Shown here: in pieces, positions 34,070 through 45,730 of the stretch
Layout of the letters: each line of letters starts with the position of its first letter
How positions within the stretch are numbered: the first letter of the stretch is position 1
NCBI RefSeq assembly: GCF_019059575.1
Contig: NW_024881627.1
Coordinates: 620,001-684,000 of the forward strand
Source of the DNA: Amphibalanus amphitrite
Taxonomy: Eukaryota > Arthropoda > Thecostraca > Balanomorpha > Balanidae
Reading direction: 5' to 3'
DNA: 64,000 nt
Translations under genes and position numbers: made by a program
The notes under the pieces: generated by a model
Told to the model about the DNA's origin: nothing
Seen by the model: the letters and a program-made list of their open reading frames with translations, nothing else
Database searches by the model: none

Positions 34070-36488
34070 ATCCCCGTATTGCCGGCGCCCGACTCAGCTG
34101 ATCAGCTCATCCATCAGTCGACTCTTTGCTCATGTTTAGTTTTTGGCCAAAGTACCTGCGCCAAAGAAGCCTGTCGCACCTGCGGAATCGAGTGGCGGGT
34201 CGGACATGTGCCACGTTACAGACATCAATTCAGCGGCCACCTGACGCACCCATCAGAGGCCACCGCCGACCGACGGCGACATGTGGGGACGCAGATTACT
34301 GCATAGAGTGCACATCAACATGCATGCATATTACATGGATCTGTTGCATCTGTTGACACCCCAAATTTGCATTATGCATGTATCCGACATGTGCTCTACA
34401 TAGGTATATCCTGGAGTATGCAGCAGGTCCTGTGTAATAAATACGGCATGAAGTCACTGCGACAATGCGTGGCTAGCCCGTAATGGTCACAGTGACCTAA
34501 GGTGGACCGTGACTCATCAGAGGCACCGTCCTGAGATCAGCGCTGCCTGCGGACGGAGTTGAGCTCGGCGGCTGGCCTGTGGGCCCTGGTCCGGCCGGCC
34601 GCCGCGCCGCGCCGGTCCGCTCATGTTTCAGGGCGGCGTGGTGGGCTGTGGTGTGCGATAGCAGACCACCACCTGTCACCGACGGAACTGAGGTCATCGC
34701 GGTCAGAGACGACCGGCAGGGGCATCGGACCACCGCGCCGGAGCGGTGGACCACTGACCAACGTACCACTGGACCGCGAATAGCGGGACTAGTGGACCAA
34801 CGGACCACTGATCTGGACTCCATACCATGGTCAGCGCGCCACCAGACCACCGAACCGGCAGACTACTGGACCGGGGGCCGGCTAACCAACGGGCGAGCTG
34901 ACCCGCGAGCCAAACGGCCAACGGACTGATGGACCAGCGAGCCAAACACCCAACGGGCCGGCGAACTATCTGATCAACGAACCGCGGATGAGCGATCTGG
35001 CGGGCCGGCGAGCCTGATGGTTTAGCGGGACGGTAATGAGTGGATGCAGGGCGGCCGGTAGGATTTACCCGTTACTGCACCGGCTCCTACTGGTGTGCCT
35101 GCTGGTGATAATTTGTATGATGGTGATGATGTTCCGTGATCTTATTGGATAAACTCACGAACTGTGCATGTGCTCAGTGTATTGAACAACTGACAAGATG
35201 TCCCTGATGTTTACTTGGGCTAAACGCTGACATAATTATGAAGAGCGCCAAGAATCCTTTGGTGCTATAACGGAATGTGGAGACCAATCTTTATAGTAAT
35301 CTGCAGCCCGCCGTCTGGCATTCTTTTTGCACCCTCCCCTCGGTGCACGTCTGATCACCCTCTGCACGTGCCCGCCCGCCCGCCTGTCTGTCTGCCGGGG
35401 CTGGGTGTGCGGTATGGCTGGCCGGCGGCTCTGAGAATTTCCCGCCGGTCGGCATCAGATAGTCGTGGGTGCACCACCACCACCGCCACCACCGCGCCGG
35501 CGCTGTTTGCATATGAACCGTGCGGTGGGCTATCGAACTGGGTGATAACCATCGGCCCACGGACCCGAGATCGGCGAGTTGAGGCCGGCCCTGATCACTA
35601 TTCAGTCGTGCCGTTCTCGTGTGGTTTCCAATTAATCAGCCTCATGCAATTCACGTGGCAAATTGCCGAGCGGTTAACGGGACGTTCTGGATCGGCCTGA
35701 TATAGACCCACTTATCGACTTACTAAATCTAAGCAAAATATATTGTAGACAGCGTATAAAGATTAAAAATAAATGTTCTCACTGTCGTAAAAATGTAGTG
35801 GTATTATCTAGCATTCTATTTCGCAAAACACTTGGTGAAAATATTGAATATTAATATCCTCTCATGTGACCTGCTCTGTGTGTATGTGTTTATGTGCTCT
35901 GCAAACCAGGCCACACGTGCAGCAGGGGTCGGCGCGGTATGCCATGGGAGCGTGTCAGCTCTCGGCAGAGGTGACCCCGGCCCGGTGACGTCACCGTCCG
36001 GCCGCTGGTGGCCAGTGACGTCACCGGGTCGGTTCTGGGAGAGGGCGGCGGCGCCTCTGATGCGGGAACATGACCGGCTCGGTAAACACGGGGCCCGTGG
36101 GCGGCCGGCGGCCGGCGCAGACAGGGTGGCGGCGCCGCGGACCCGCTGGACTGGTGCGGGGTGGTGACGGGATGGTACTGGTGCTGCGGTGGTGGTGAGC
36201 TGGTGTCCTGGGCCTACGGGATGTGTGTCGAGCTTCTTTGTCACAAGCACCTCATCAAGGCAAATTAAGTAGGACGGAAGTTCAGTATGTCCAACAGAAT
36301 GAGAATGGTAGTTTCCACGGTCCACCATGCTCCAGAGCGGCCCTTCCGGCTCGTGTCGTGGCGATGGCGGCGTTTGAAGGCCCCCGTAGATAGTGCCTCC
36401 GACGCCCACGGACCGACAACATTGCAGTGTTTGCCTGATAGGATAGGGGCTTTGATCCGCCGCCGTCCTCTGGGCCGCTGCCGCCGCG
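34070..36488. other. Noncoding DNA with GC islands
   Basis: Islands lie at about 34540-35060, 35330-35480 and 35920-36160. Within 34700-34990 there are many degenerate GGACCACTG/GGACCAACG repeats. CAC-rich simple sequence lies near 35470-35495. No exon or RNA gene was recognised; the long minus-strand frame across 35816-36496 has no recognisable domain. Confidence 0.45.
35986..36023. promoter_or_regulatory. Twin CREs 30 bp apart
   Basis: TGACGTCA occurs at 35986-35993 and 36016-36023, each set in GTGACGTCACCG, with GCCGCTGGTGGCCA between. Their 30-bp spacing is about three helical turns. They sit in a GC island with no recognised gene, so this could be an unannotated promoter or enhancer. 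Confidence 0.5.
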
Positions 36489-36580
36489 ACATACACCGCC
36501 TACATCGCCCGCCACCGCCACATACACCGCCTATATCGCCCGCCACTGCCACATACACCGCCTACATCGCCCGCCGCCGA
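36489..36580. repeat. 31-bp minisatellite, three copies
   Basis: ACATACACCGCC begins at 36489, 36520 and 36551, exactly 31 bp apart. Each is followed by TATATCGCCCGCCA-like or TACATCGCCCGCC sequence. The period is not a multiple of three, so apparent peptides here are artefacts. Confidence 0.85.
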
Positions 36581-36706
36581 GCACAATGGCTACCGCCCAC
36601 AACTCCGCCGAACTCCATAGCCGCGCGGGAACACGAAATTTGAAGCATGCCCAACCTAAGCTGGCTTTGACTTATGAACTGAAGGTTTTTTTTTTTAGAA
36701 GTCACG

Positions 36707-36724
36707 TTCTAGAAGTTTCTAGAA
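36707..36724. promoter_or_regulatory. Perfect four-unit heat-shock element
   Basis: TTCTAGAAGTTTCTAGAA consists of four alternating units (TTC, GAA, TTC, GAA) in exact 5-bp register, the consensus bound by HSF trimers. A fifth TTC follows one base out of register. No heat-shock gene or frame was recognised within several kilobases, so it may be fortuitous. Confidence 0.5.
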
Positions 36725-36739
36725 GTTCAAGTTTTGTTC

Positions 36740-39700
36740 AAGAGGTTCAAGGAATTGATTGAGACCCAATGAGACCAATTCATCCCGCAGCTCGTTTGAA
36801 TTCCTTCGTCTCACGGATTCATTCCATTGAATGGTGTGCTCAATGTATACATATAATTGTTTTTTGCATTGCATTGGCGTGACTAAAAAGCACACACATA
36901 CGTGACACCATCACTCAATGTGTGCTGAAAATGGTTGATTTAAGTCCTAGCTTTGTCTCATGTGATTACCAAGCAAAATATCTGTGCACCTTCGACGTGA
37001 CTAAAAAAGTTAATCGCATAAACAAAGCTGTTAAAGAGAGGTCAAAGTATTCGTTAAGTCCAAACCTTTGAATGCACTGGGTGATTGAGACGTTAGGATT
37101 GTTCCAACTGAGCATCATATGAGTGTGTTTCGCAACAGTCATAAAGTTTTTATGTTATAGTGGCCATTACTCGTTTTGTTTTTATCAGAAACAAGTGATT
37201 TTATTATCGATGTCTGGTACCTACTACATGATGTAGTCATTAACCTCCAAACAACTCGTCTTATTGCAACATTAAAGGCACCTCGCTATACTCCCCGATC
37301 AAGTGCTGGATAACGCCATCGCGGAGTGTTCTCAGGCGGAGCTATCAAACCTCTGCCATCAGTTTGCCAAACGTACACATAAATCCGCCTGGCCGCGGTA
37401 TAAAACGTGTTATCGTGTGACGGGATTGTGTGAAATACGGCTCGGGCCGGCTCACTCAGACGGCACTATCAAGCATACAAGCATTCCGCTGCACCTGTCG
37501 ATGACTTGGCCGCTAAAAGGCTGGGGATGCAATTATCTGGTTGAGTGAAAATCATGGATACATGAAGTTGTTGATTTCTTTGCTAACCGGCTTTGTGTCT
37601 GCTATACACAGAAAACTCGCTTCGCTTCGTTTTGAGCTGAGCTTGCTCTTTTATTATTTGTGTATCAGTGCTGGACACTCTAAGATGTGATGGATAATTC
37701 GTTTTTCATGATGTCCGTAGATATGTAAGCAGACTAGATTGTTCCCAAAGTTTAAGAAAAAATGCAGGCTTCGTTAAATTTCCCGCTGAATCGTTTTCAG
37801 ACCTTTCTTTAAAATGCTTCATTCATCATTGTTTTTTCAATGAAGTATCAGCCGCAGAGCGAGTGTTCTTGGCTTTTACTTGGAATTTAAATCAATCGGA
37901 TAGCTCTGACCGGAAATAAAAGAAGACACAAAAATTGAAGCATTATCCTTCCCAAGTCGTATCGAGGGGTGGGCCATCACGACCACAGAGTGTCCTGTGT
38001 ATCCGGTAAAAGTGGTGACTGTGAGTCAGCCTGCCGGTCTGCTGATCTGCCGAGGAGGCCTCCTAGTCCTGAGTCACCGAGGCGCGGACCCGACCGGGCC
38101 GGGTAAACAGTGTGATGAGGGTGACCGCAGCCGGGCCCCGCCGGCCGCGCCGGCTCCGATAACAGACAGCATGACGCCAGCGCTGGCCGAGCCCCCCCCC
38201 CTCCCCCGTCCTGCGACACGGAGAGGGGGGGGGGGGGTGCTGCCCCCCCCCCCTGAGCGTCCCACCGTGCCCGTGCAGGGACGGTTTATTTATACTGCCG
38301 CCAGAGCCGAGTGGCCTGAGAGGCGGGCAGCCAAGATGCAGGCAATTTCATCAACGTTTATGGCGCTTGTGCTTGCTAAAAATCATCATGTTGCTTATCT
38401 GTGTTACTTGGGTCCTAAAAAGAGATTATTAAAAAAAAGCAGGCAACCGGTCTCGAGAATTCCTCAGCGATACAGTTGTGGTGCTGGGATCCGGGGTTTA
38501 ACTTGCTGCGTTGCGCGATCGGGCGATGAGACCATTGCTGTTGTAGCCTGATTCCACAGGATTGTCCGACGTGGGGGGTCCGCTTATCCCGAGAGAGTGG
38601 TTGGTAGTGATCACAGGTCACTGGCTAGTGGCTATCGGTCACAGGCAGTTGGTCACTGGTCAGTGGTCGCCGGTTAGTAAGTGTCAGGGAAGGTGCCTGC
38701 TCGGCTATGCACCGATGCACCTATGCGGGACGCCTCAGTGGGTCTGGGGGCGGTCACCCGAGTCGAGAACGGCGGGCGGCGCGGAGGTACGGCCGGGAGA
38801 CGACTGCAGAGACGAATGAGAGACAATTTAAAGACACAAGGGGCCTGAAGACGATCGGTAGACAGAAAAACACAGAGAGAAATTGTAAATAAAACATGGG
38901 GTTTTTGGGTGATGTTAGAGACGAAAGTGACAAGGACAGGCGAATCTTAAGTTTTGAAACAAGACACGTCGACGGAATACGGCAGAAAAATACTTGAGGC
39001 TGGCGATCTTAAGCAATAAGACCATAAGACCAACAGCTGCAGATCGTGCTCACCACCTGATGTGTCCTCCCGGCAGTGTCCTGATTTTCGTGAATTTTGG
39101 TGGAAAACCACACCCAAATGGATTCCCTTTTTGACGTCCCGGTAAGCCAAACGTACGTCGTCCCTGACAGATGAAAATCGCCAAATATATGAAATACCAA
39201 AAACAAATAAACAAAAAGAAATGTAATCTCTGAAGCCCTGAAACCATGAAAATGATAGCGCTGTGGTGGGAAAAGATATGGATTATAGATGGGAGGGTAA
39301 CAGGCGAGAGATCAGCGAGTGCTACTGCCTCTGGGTTTCAATTGTACAGACGGTTTATACTTCATGTCATACTGTTTCAAGAGCTTTTCAGTGTCTCAGG
39401 TTTGGCGTCAATATCGACATCCTTTTGAAATAGTGACGTCTTCGCGGCTTTAGTCACACTCTCCGAAAAATCAATTTCAGGACACTGCCTCCCGGGACAT
39501 TCCTCGCCACATTCTCATCCTGACACCGGGAGCAGCCACCGCACCCTCTCCCACTTTCCCAGCCCATCATGCCGACCCTGTCTGCGCTGGCACCTTTGTC
39601 TCAGACGGTCGGCTCCATTGTTATTCGTCGCAGGCGGTGGTGCGACTCGTTCACACGCGTGCCCCGCGCGGCGGCGGCGCAGCGGCGTGGGCACGCCAAA

Positions 39701-42110
39701 CAGCCAGAGGTCGAGCTGCCGCGCCGCGCGCGCCTCCCGGCCGCCGGGACCCACCGTGGCGCGTGCCTCAATCTTCGCACTTTTGTTTCGAATTCGTCTC
39801 CATTGTGTGCGGGAATGGATAAATGCCGCGGCGCGGCGGCTGCCGATGGATGCCTCTGTGGGAGGGAGGCGGAGCGGCGCGGTGGGCGGCGCGACCAATA
39901 TCGGCCGGCAGGCGGGAGGTCGCCCCGCGCCGGGGTCGGTCGATCTGTGGGAGCAGGTGGCCGACCGGCCGACCTGTCCGCCGACCTCCGACCGGGCGAC
40001 GGGAGAGCTATTACACGGAGAGGCGCGGTGAGCGGCCACACTTCCGTCGGCCGCCCCGAGAGGAGATATCCTGGGAACGTCTGTCAGAAACGGCCAGAGA
40101 CGCTTTACCGGGGTGGAACGCATCGTGTGACGCCAAATGTTCGCTGTTATTGGAAGTGTGTAAGTAACATACAGCTACTGGCATGTCAGTTTACTTGCAT
40201 AAAATTTCCTCAATTACGACCCAGCTTGTCAGTCGTGTACTTTGATCATTCAGAAATACAGTCCAAATTGGCTAGCACACAAATGAAACTGTTTCCTCAC
40301 TTGGGGTGCTACAACCGGAAATGCTGAGAAGCTTGCAGCTTTTCTCGAGCATATGCATCTGAATGCATTACACGTAGCTCCAAAAACCGTCTGCGGCGGA
40401 CCTGCCCTATATTTTGCGGCAGTGACCAGCACCGCCATGTCTGGCTCGCCTGGTTCATTATCGGAGCGCGCGGTTCCAGACGCGTGGCTACGATAAACCG
40501 ACGGTCGGCGGACGTGCAATTTTATCCCGCGCCGGGTCCATGTTCCGCGCAAACAGGCGTGCTCTGTATACAGACCGGCCGGCGGCGTTTCTGCTGAAAT
40601 CTCGTCTAACGGTGCGCGGCCTGCAGTTGTCCAGCGCCAGCCGGTCTGCTCTGCTCTCCCTGCAGTTTGTATGGGCCTGCTGGACTGCCGCGGAGCTGGG
40701 GAGCGGCTGAAACCAGCGCTGGTCCTGCAGCACGCCTGCTCTGCGCGAGCCGAGTGTCTGCTGTCATGGTGCTCTGGGAGGGGGGCTCTGGAACGCTCCC
40801 GCCGGCGGTCGGTCGTCTCATTTCAATACCGCCCCCGGTCTGCCAGTCGGCGGTGGTGTGCCATTAGAGGCACGTGGTCCGCCGCCGCCGCCGCCTCCAG
40901 GGACAGGCCGAGCTGAGCTGGGCCAGCCGCGTCGGCGCCGCGCAGCACCTGGCACCCCCTCCCCGCCCCTCCCCTGCCGTCCGTCAGTCGGCGGCCCGCC
41001 CCGCCCCCCCTCGGGTCACGGTCACGGACAGGGCTCAGCGGCAGACGCCGCGTGGGTGGCCGCCCCGACACTGCGGGCCTACACTTCAGTCATGAATATA
41101 ATATATCAATATGCAATATGCGCACATGTGCGTGCTAAATTAGTAATTAACGCGTATACCTATTTAACGAGCACGTGTATGCATTGATATGTATAAATGC
41201 TTACATAATATTATATACATGGATTTTTACATGCACACCTGCATTTTTGCATGCATACATGCATTTTACATGCATACACATACACATGATCTATCCGAAT
41301 GAGGAGCCTATCTAGCCAGTCACCTCTCGGTAAGCATATACTATCAGCATCCGGCGGTGGCGCGGTGTGGGCGTATATCCGGCCGCCAAGCCCGGCCCGG
41401 TCGTGACCGGTCGGACGGGCTCGGAGTGGTCCGGTCGGCGCCGGCGCCGGCGCGGCGGTGGCGCCAGCCCGTCTGCACCGGCCGGCCAGCCGACGTCATT
41501 TCCGGCGCGCGCCGAGCGCAGAGACGGGCCGCCGCCGCCGCGGCGCCGGGCGCGCTGCATGCATAATTCGAGCGGCCGAGGTACGGGGAATCAAAGGCGG
41601 TGGGCGGCCAAATGGTGGGGTACGGCGCAGAGGTCATGAGCTGTGGCGTAGCGGAGATTCCGCGCCGACGGCCACACCACAATACAACCGCGCGGTGAGA
41701 GGCAGCAGCTCCGATGGCTCCGATGATAAGTGCACCTCCATGGGGTGAGCGTTTGAGCGGCTAAGTTCCAACCGAGGTGCTCTTGTCTTAACGGAATGGG
41801 ATTCTGCTGCGGCGCATCAATCGGTGGATGACCGAGAGCATGTCACCACCTCATTCTCTCATTCCCACGACCATGGAATGGTTTTAGTAGTTATGTTTCA
41901 AAGATCGAGATGTCCGTACCAGCAAAACTGCAATGCCGCAAGCAATGTCTTTTGGTCATTCCCTGCAGGAACAGTGCTGAGCTGATGCCACGACGCATAG
42001 CCTTGAGCCTAAAATGAACTGTGTATGTTTGGATGAGTCATGCAATGCATACATAGATGCACACTACTGGCGCTGCGAAGCTCACTATCGGCAGTCTAAC
42101 AGACCCCACC
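36740..42110. other. Noncoding DNA with GC islands
   Basis: AT-rich DNA spans about 36740-37960. GC islands lie at about 38080-38300 (with G and C runs), 39640-40060, 40780-41060 and 41370-41570. Frames there overlap on opposite strands, are rich in Arg/Ala/Gly/Pro and show no domain. The short frame at 37303-37548 lies in more balanced sequence but I do not recognise it and cannot support it as a gene. Confidence 0.45.
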
Positions 42111-42112
42111 GT

Positions 42113-42435
42113 GGCACGTGGCGCCGACCCACCATGACACGTGGCGCCAACCCACCGTAGCACGTGGCGCGTGCCACAGACGCACGGTGGCACGCGCCAC
42201 GGGCGCTGACCATGTGCACAGGGACAGTCGCCCCGTGGCGGCATTGTGCACGACCCGTGCGCCACGTGCCGAACACACGGAGACGTGTCCGACACGTGGT
42301 GGACTCGTGTCTGACACGTGTGTGGCGTGTGTCTGACACCGGCGCCTGTGGCACCCGCGGGACGCCGGTCCGATCGCAATTATGAAGGATGATAAACTTT
42401 TGGTATAATCTAATATTGATGACAGACACGTGAAC
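42113..42435. promoter_or_regulatory. Cluster of seven CACGTG boxes
   Basis: Seven CACGTG hexamers fall in ~320 bp, in GGCACGTGGCGCC-like repeats on the left and GACACGTG-type repeats on the right. Chance would give fewer than one. Part of the cluster comes from a degenerate local repeat (GTGGCRCGTGGC). CACGTG is bound by many bHLH proteins, including Hes-class repressors. Any link to the Hes gene 32 kb away is speculation. Confidence 0.55.
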
Positions 42436-42439
42436 ACAT

Positions 42440-43407
42440 GGTGAACCATTTCCAGTCCCCGGAGGCTGGAAGTTTGGAACCAGCTGCGGCAATATCCCAG
42501 AGGAAGGCGCGGCTAATCGATGCTTCATTTGAAAAGAGTTTTGTATGAGTTATAACAAAGTTGCAAGAATCCTGTAACTTAAACATTGTTTAGTATACAC
42601 GCTTATGAAACAAGTGTGGATTAAGTATTTCAAAATATAAAGGATACTTATGAACTAAAAAAATGTGGAAATAAATTGCTGCTTAGTTCAAGCATCATTG
42701 GAATAAGACACGTGGCGTTTAGTATATTTCGACAGTGAATGAAGGCCAGAAGAAGTGGAACTGTTTCGGGAAACGGAGCTATTCGGAAGGGGTCGTTTCG
42801 CCCGGCATGTCCGTGGCTGCACCTGCGCTGCAACCGTTTAAATGTGCGGTGATTGGCGGTTATACCGCATGCCAGCCTGATTAAGCGCGGTGTCATAACC
42901 CTAAACTGACTTCACCTAACGTGCTAGAATGTTTCGAGCGGTACATTTGTTACTGTGACGTATGGTCGTGACCATTTAATGCGAGACCGTGAGCACATAA
43001 TAAGCACAAAATGCGGCCGTGAATCTTCCCTGGTAAGCACCTCTTGCATTCTTCTGTGCTAATTTATTCCCTTGGGAATGACTATAATTCAGTGATTAAA
43101 CATAAACCTCATGGTGCCCTGTATCTGTCAACCTTACAGTTCCCCGTTAACATACCCGAGTGGTCAGGTGAACTCGTCAGACCCATAACCTCCCCCGGCC
43201 GGCCCAGCAGCCCGCCCCCTTAAATCGGCAATGGCCCACCTGCAGGCGCGCAGCAGACCTGTGAAACATTTAACTTTACGACGATAATCGGCGTCCGCGC
43301 GGCGGTTTAGTGCCGCCTGGCAGGCCCCATGTGAGGCCCCGAGATTTGTGGGGCGCTCAGTGCCACAGGTTAGTGACGGACGTGCAGCGGGGCTGGCAGG
43401 GGGCGTC
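42440..43407. other. Noncoding DNA, nothing recognised
   Basis: AT-rich to about 43180, then moderately GC-rich. I see no exon, RNA gene or repeat with defined ends. Confidence 0.4.
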
Positions 43408-43545
43408 GGTGCCCTGCCCGAGAGTCTGTCGGTGCCCTGCCCGAGAGTCTGTCGGTGCCCTGCCCGAGAGTCTGTCGGTGCCCTGCCCGAGGGTCTGTCG
43501 GTGCCCTGCCCGAGGGTCTGTCGGTTCCCTACCCGAGGGTCTGTC
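43408..43545. repeat. 23-bp minisatellite, six copies
   Basis: Six head-to-tail copies of GGTGCCCTGCCCGAGAGTCT plus GTC occur. The first three are identical, the next two differ at one base, and the last has three changes. High identity implies recent expansion. With a 23-bp period, each frame cycles through three peptides, so frames here are not genes. Confidence 0.95.
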
Positions 43546-44706
43546 AGGACTGGGTCGGCAGGGGAAAGGGGAGGGACAGGGCGTCAGTGCCCTGAGGGTC
43601 TGTGTGTCCCTGTATATACGAGAGCCAGTAATGTATGGCCCGCCACTCCGTACTGTATGTAGGAGGGTCTGATCGTTCCTGCTGGAGGGTAATGTCGGTC
43701 CCTTATGGTGCCAGGGGTTGGGGATCAAACCTGCAGTCAAACAAACCTTCAAACCTTGAGTCTGCAAGCTGTATAAGCAGACAGTAGACACCATGAGCAG
43801 GCCTGGCGGACACTGGATGTTGGACGTTGGTCCAATATAATTTGTGCATGAGAATCTATCAATTCATGCAATCAAGTCCATCACGTCTTATAACTGTCAG
43901 CCGTCACGGTGAGGACATCAGCATTCCTACCAGCTACCATCATATTCCAACTCGATTATCCTTACGGCTTGAACTATAGCCACCGTTTTTATTCACTTAC
44001 ATGTTACATTTCTTATCAGCCTCACCTTCTCGGTCCCCTTGAGCACCAGACTGATGTCACATAATAGTGAGACATTCATTCATCACATCCCCTCGGCCAT
44101 TCTTTCCCAGTGCGGCCTGCCGCGCCACCGTTAAAATTCCAACCCTTTGGCAGCCATATCGGTTCACATGCATTGCGTCAATCGTTGATCTCCACGAATC
44201 TTTGATCATTATCGACAATCGGCTGTGACCAAAAGGGTGAGCTCATACAGCTCCATGAGCGTCTCTGATTGGCCGACAATGTGTGAGCGATAGCGGCGAT
44301 ATTTCTCTGTCGAACAGCCGCCAGATGGGTGCACTATCTTGGCTTCGTGCTGGGCCGACTATGCATGGCCTGGGAGCGGCTGATTTAGACGGGGGGGGGG
44401 GGGGAGGCAGAGGGGACCGGGACCTGTGGAAGAGTTGGTGGTCCAGTGTTCCTTGGGGACCATTCTTAGTCGGGCCAGTCGGGCTTCATTGTGACTATGA
44501 TATAGAATATAAGAGATGGATACTCTTCGCATTTTGCATTTCTCGCTATTTGGCATAACGTTTTATTCGTCTCTTGACCTGATTGACAAGGGAGGAGCCA
44601 ATTAGAATGTCTCGATATAAGGATAACTTGGCCCAGCTTCGAGTGCTTTCCATCCCTCTAGTATCTTATTCCCTCAACTATCTTTTATCTCCTCCTTCAT
44701 TGATCT

Positions 44707-44710
<4 letters not shown>
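43546..44710. other. Noncoding DNA
   Basis: Mixed composition with a poly-G run near 44390-44404. No gene, RNA or defined repeat was recognised before the TC microsatellite. Confidence 0.4.

Positions 44711-44786
<76 letters not shown>
44711..44786. repeat. (TC)n microsatellite
   Basis: About 38 uninterrupted TC dinucleotides, followed by TC-rich sequence. The frame reading as Leu-Ser repeats is caused by this run. Such GA/TC tracts can bind GAGA-type factors in arthropods, but there is no evidence of that here. Confidence 0.97.
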
Positions 44787-44789
<3 letters not shown>

Positions 44790-44791
<2 letters not shown>

Positions 44792-45669
44792 TCATTCTCA
44801 CTCTCCACTCTCACTCTCCCTGTATTTCACCAACACATTCAGTGTGATAGAAGCTCTTTATTACTGTCACACGTCGAAGATCATCACTCTACCGCCGCCT
44901 CATTGCTTCTGGAGCATACCTTTCTCGTGATTAATTTGCTCCTCTCAGCTCTCGTCTGGCGCATTGTGGTCTCGCATTCGGCTCCAATCTCTCCTCGCCG
45001 AGGGTCTGGGTGGCAGCGCCGCTCCGTGCGTTTCAGCTGTTCGCTCCAGTCGTTTTTCTGGCCACAATGGCCGCTCGCAGAGCCGGGTGGCATTGCAGGG
45101 GTGCTGATCGCCGGGGAGGGGTGGCCACCGTACGCTCGGCTCGTGCTCAATGCTCGGTTGGGTGCCGGCACTGAGGCCGGGCAGCGGTGCGTAACTTACT
45201 TAGCGGCCGGCGAGCTCAGACGGGTCGGCGCTCAGCGGCGCCATTCAGCGGGGATGAATAATTCACAGCCGGCGAGCGGCGGCCTCGGCGGCCGTACAGC
45301 GACCGGAGGCGGTACGGTGCAGCCCGCCTGCAGCCGCCGTCCAGAGCAGCTAGGATCTCCGGGCCCTAGCCACCGGGTGGCCCGACAGAGGGGCTGGCGT
45401 CGCAATCTGGCGACCGGCGGCGGTCAGAGGGTGGCTCCATCTGGCCGACCCCCGGTGCCACCTGATCACACACCGGCCGCCGCTGATGGTCTCACCGGAA
45501 TGCGCCGTGACGCCGCTGCTCTGTGACCCGCCGCCGAGCGTCATCAAGGCGTCATCAGGGGCGTCATCAGGGCGGCGGCATCTGGCGCGGGCGGCGCTCT
45601 CATCTGAGCTGGGCGCGATAAACAGCGCGGCATGTGGCGCGGCTGCGGCGCGCGGCGCGACAGGTGCGT
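44790..45669. other. GC-rich noncoding DNA beside the foldback element
   Basis: A GC island covers about 45080-45660, with frames that lack domains. Its last nine bases with the next few, CAGGACCCC at 45670-45678, are the left target-site copy of the foldback element. Confidence 0.4.
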
Positions 45670-45730
45670 CAGGACCCCACGTCTATCAATTCAGCAGCAA
45701 CGAATATCAGCCTCACAGCAGCATATTTCG

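Noticed and set aside
37303..37548. 81-codon plus-strand frame in balanced-composition DNA
   Set aside because: No recognisable domain, no good context for an exon and flanked by AT-rich noncoding DNA; too little support to call.
39515..40327. Overlapping long frames on both strands (up to ~250 codons)
   Set aside because: Several mutually overlapping frames in a CpG-rich island, rich in Arg/Ala/Gly, with nothing recognisable.
43310..43794. Frames with repeated Cys/Pro/Ser-rich peptides
   Set aside because: Produced by a 23-bp minisatellite, a period that is not a multiple of three.
44583..44930. Leu-Ser repeat frame
   Set aside because: Encoded by a (TC)n microsatellite.
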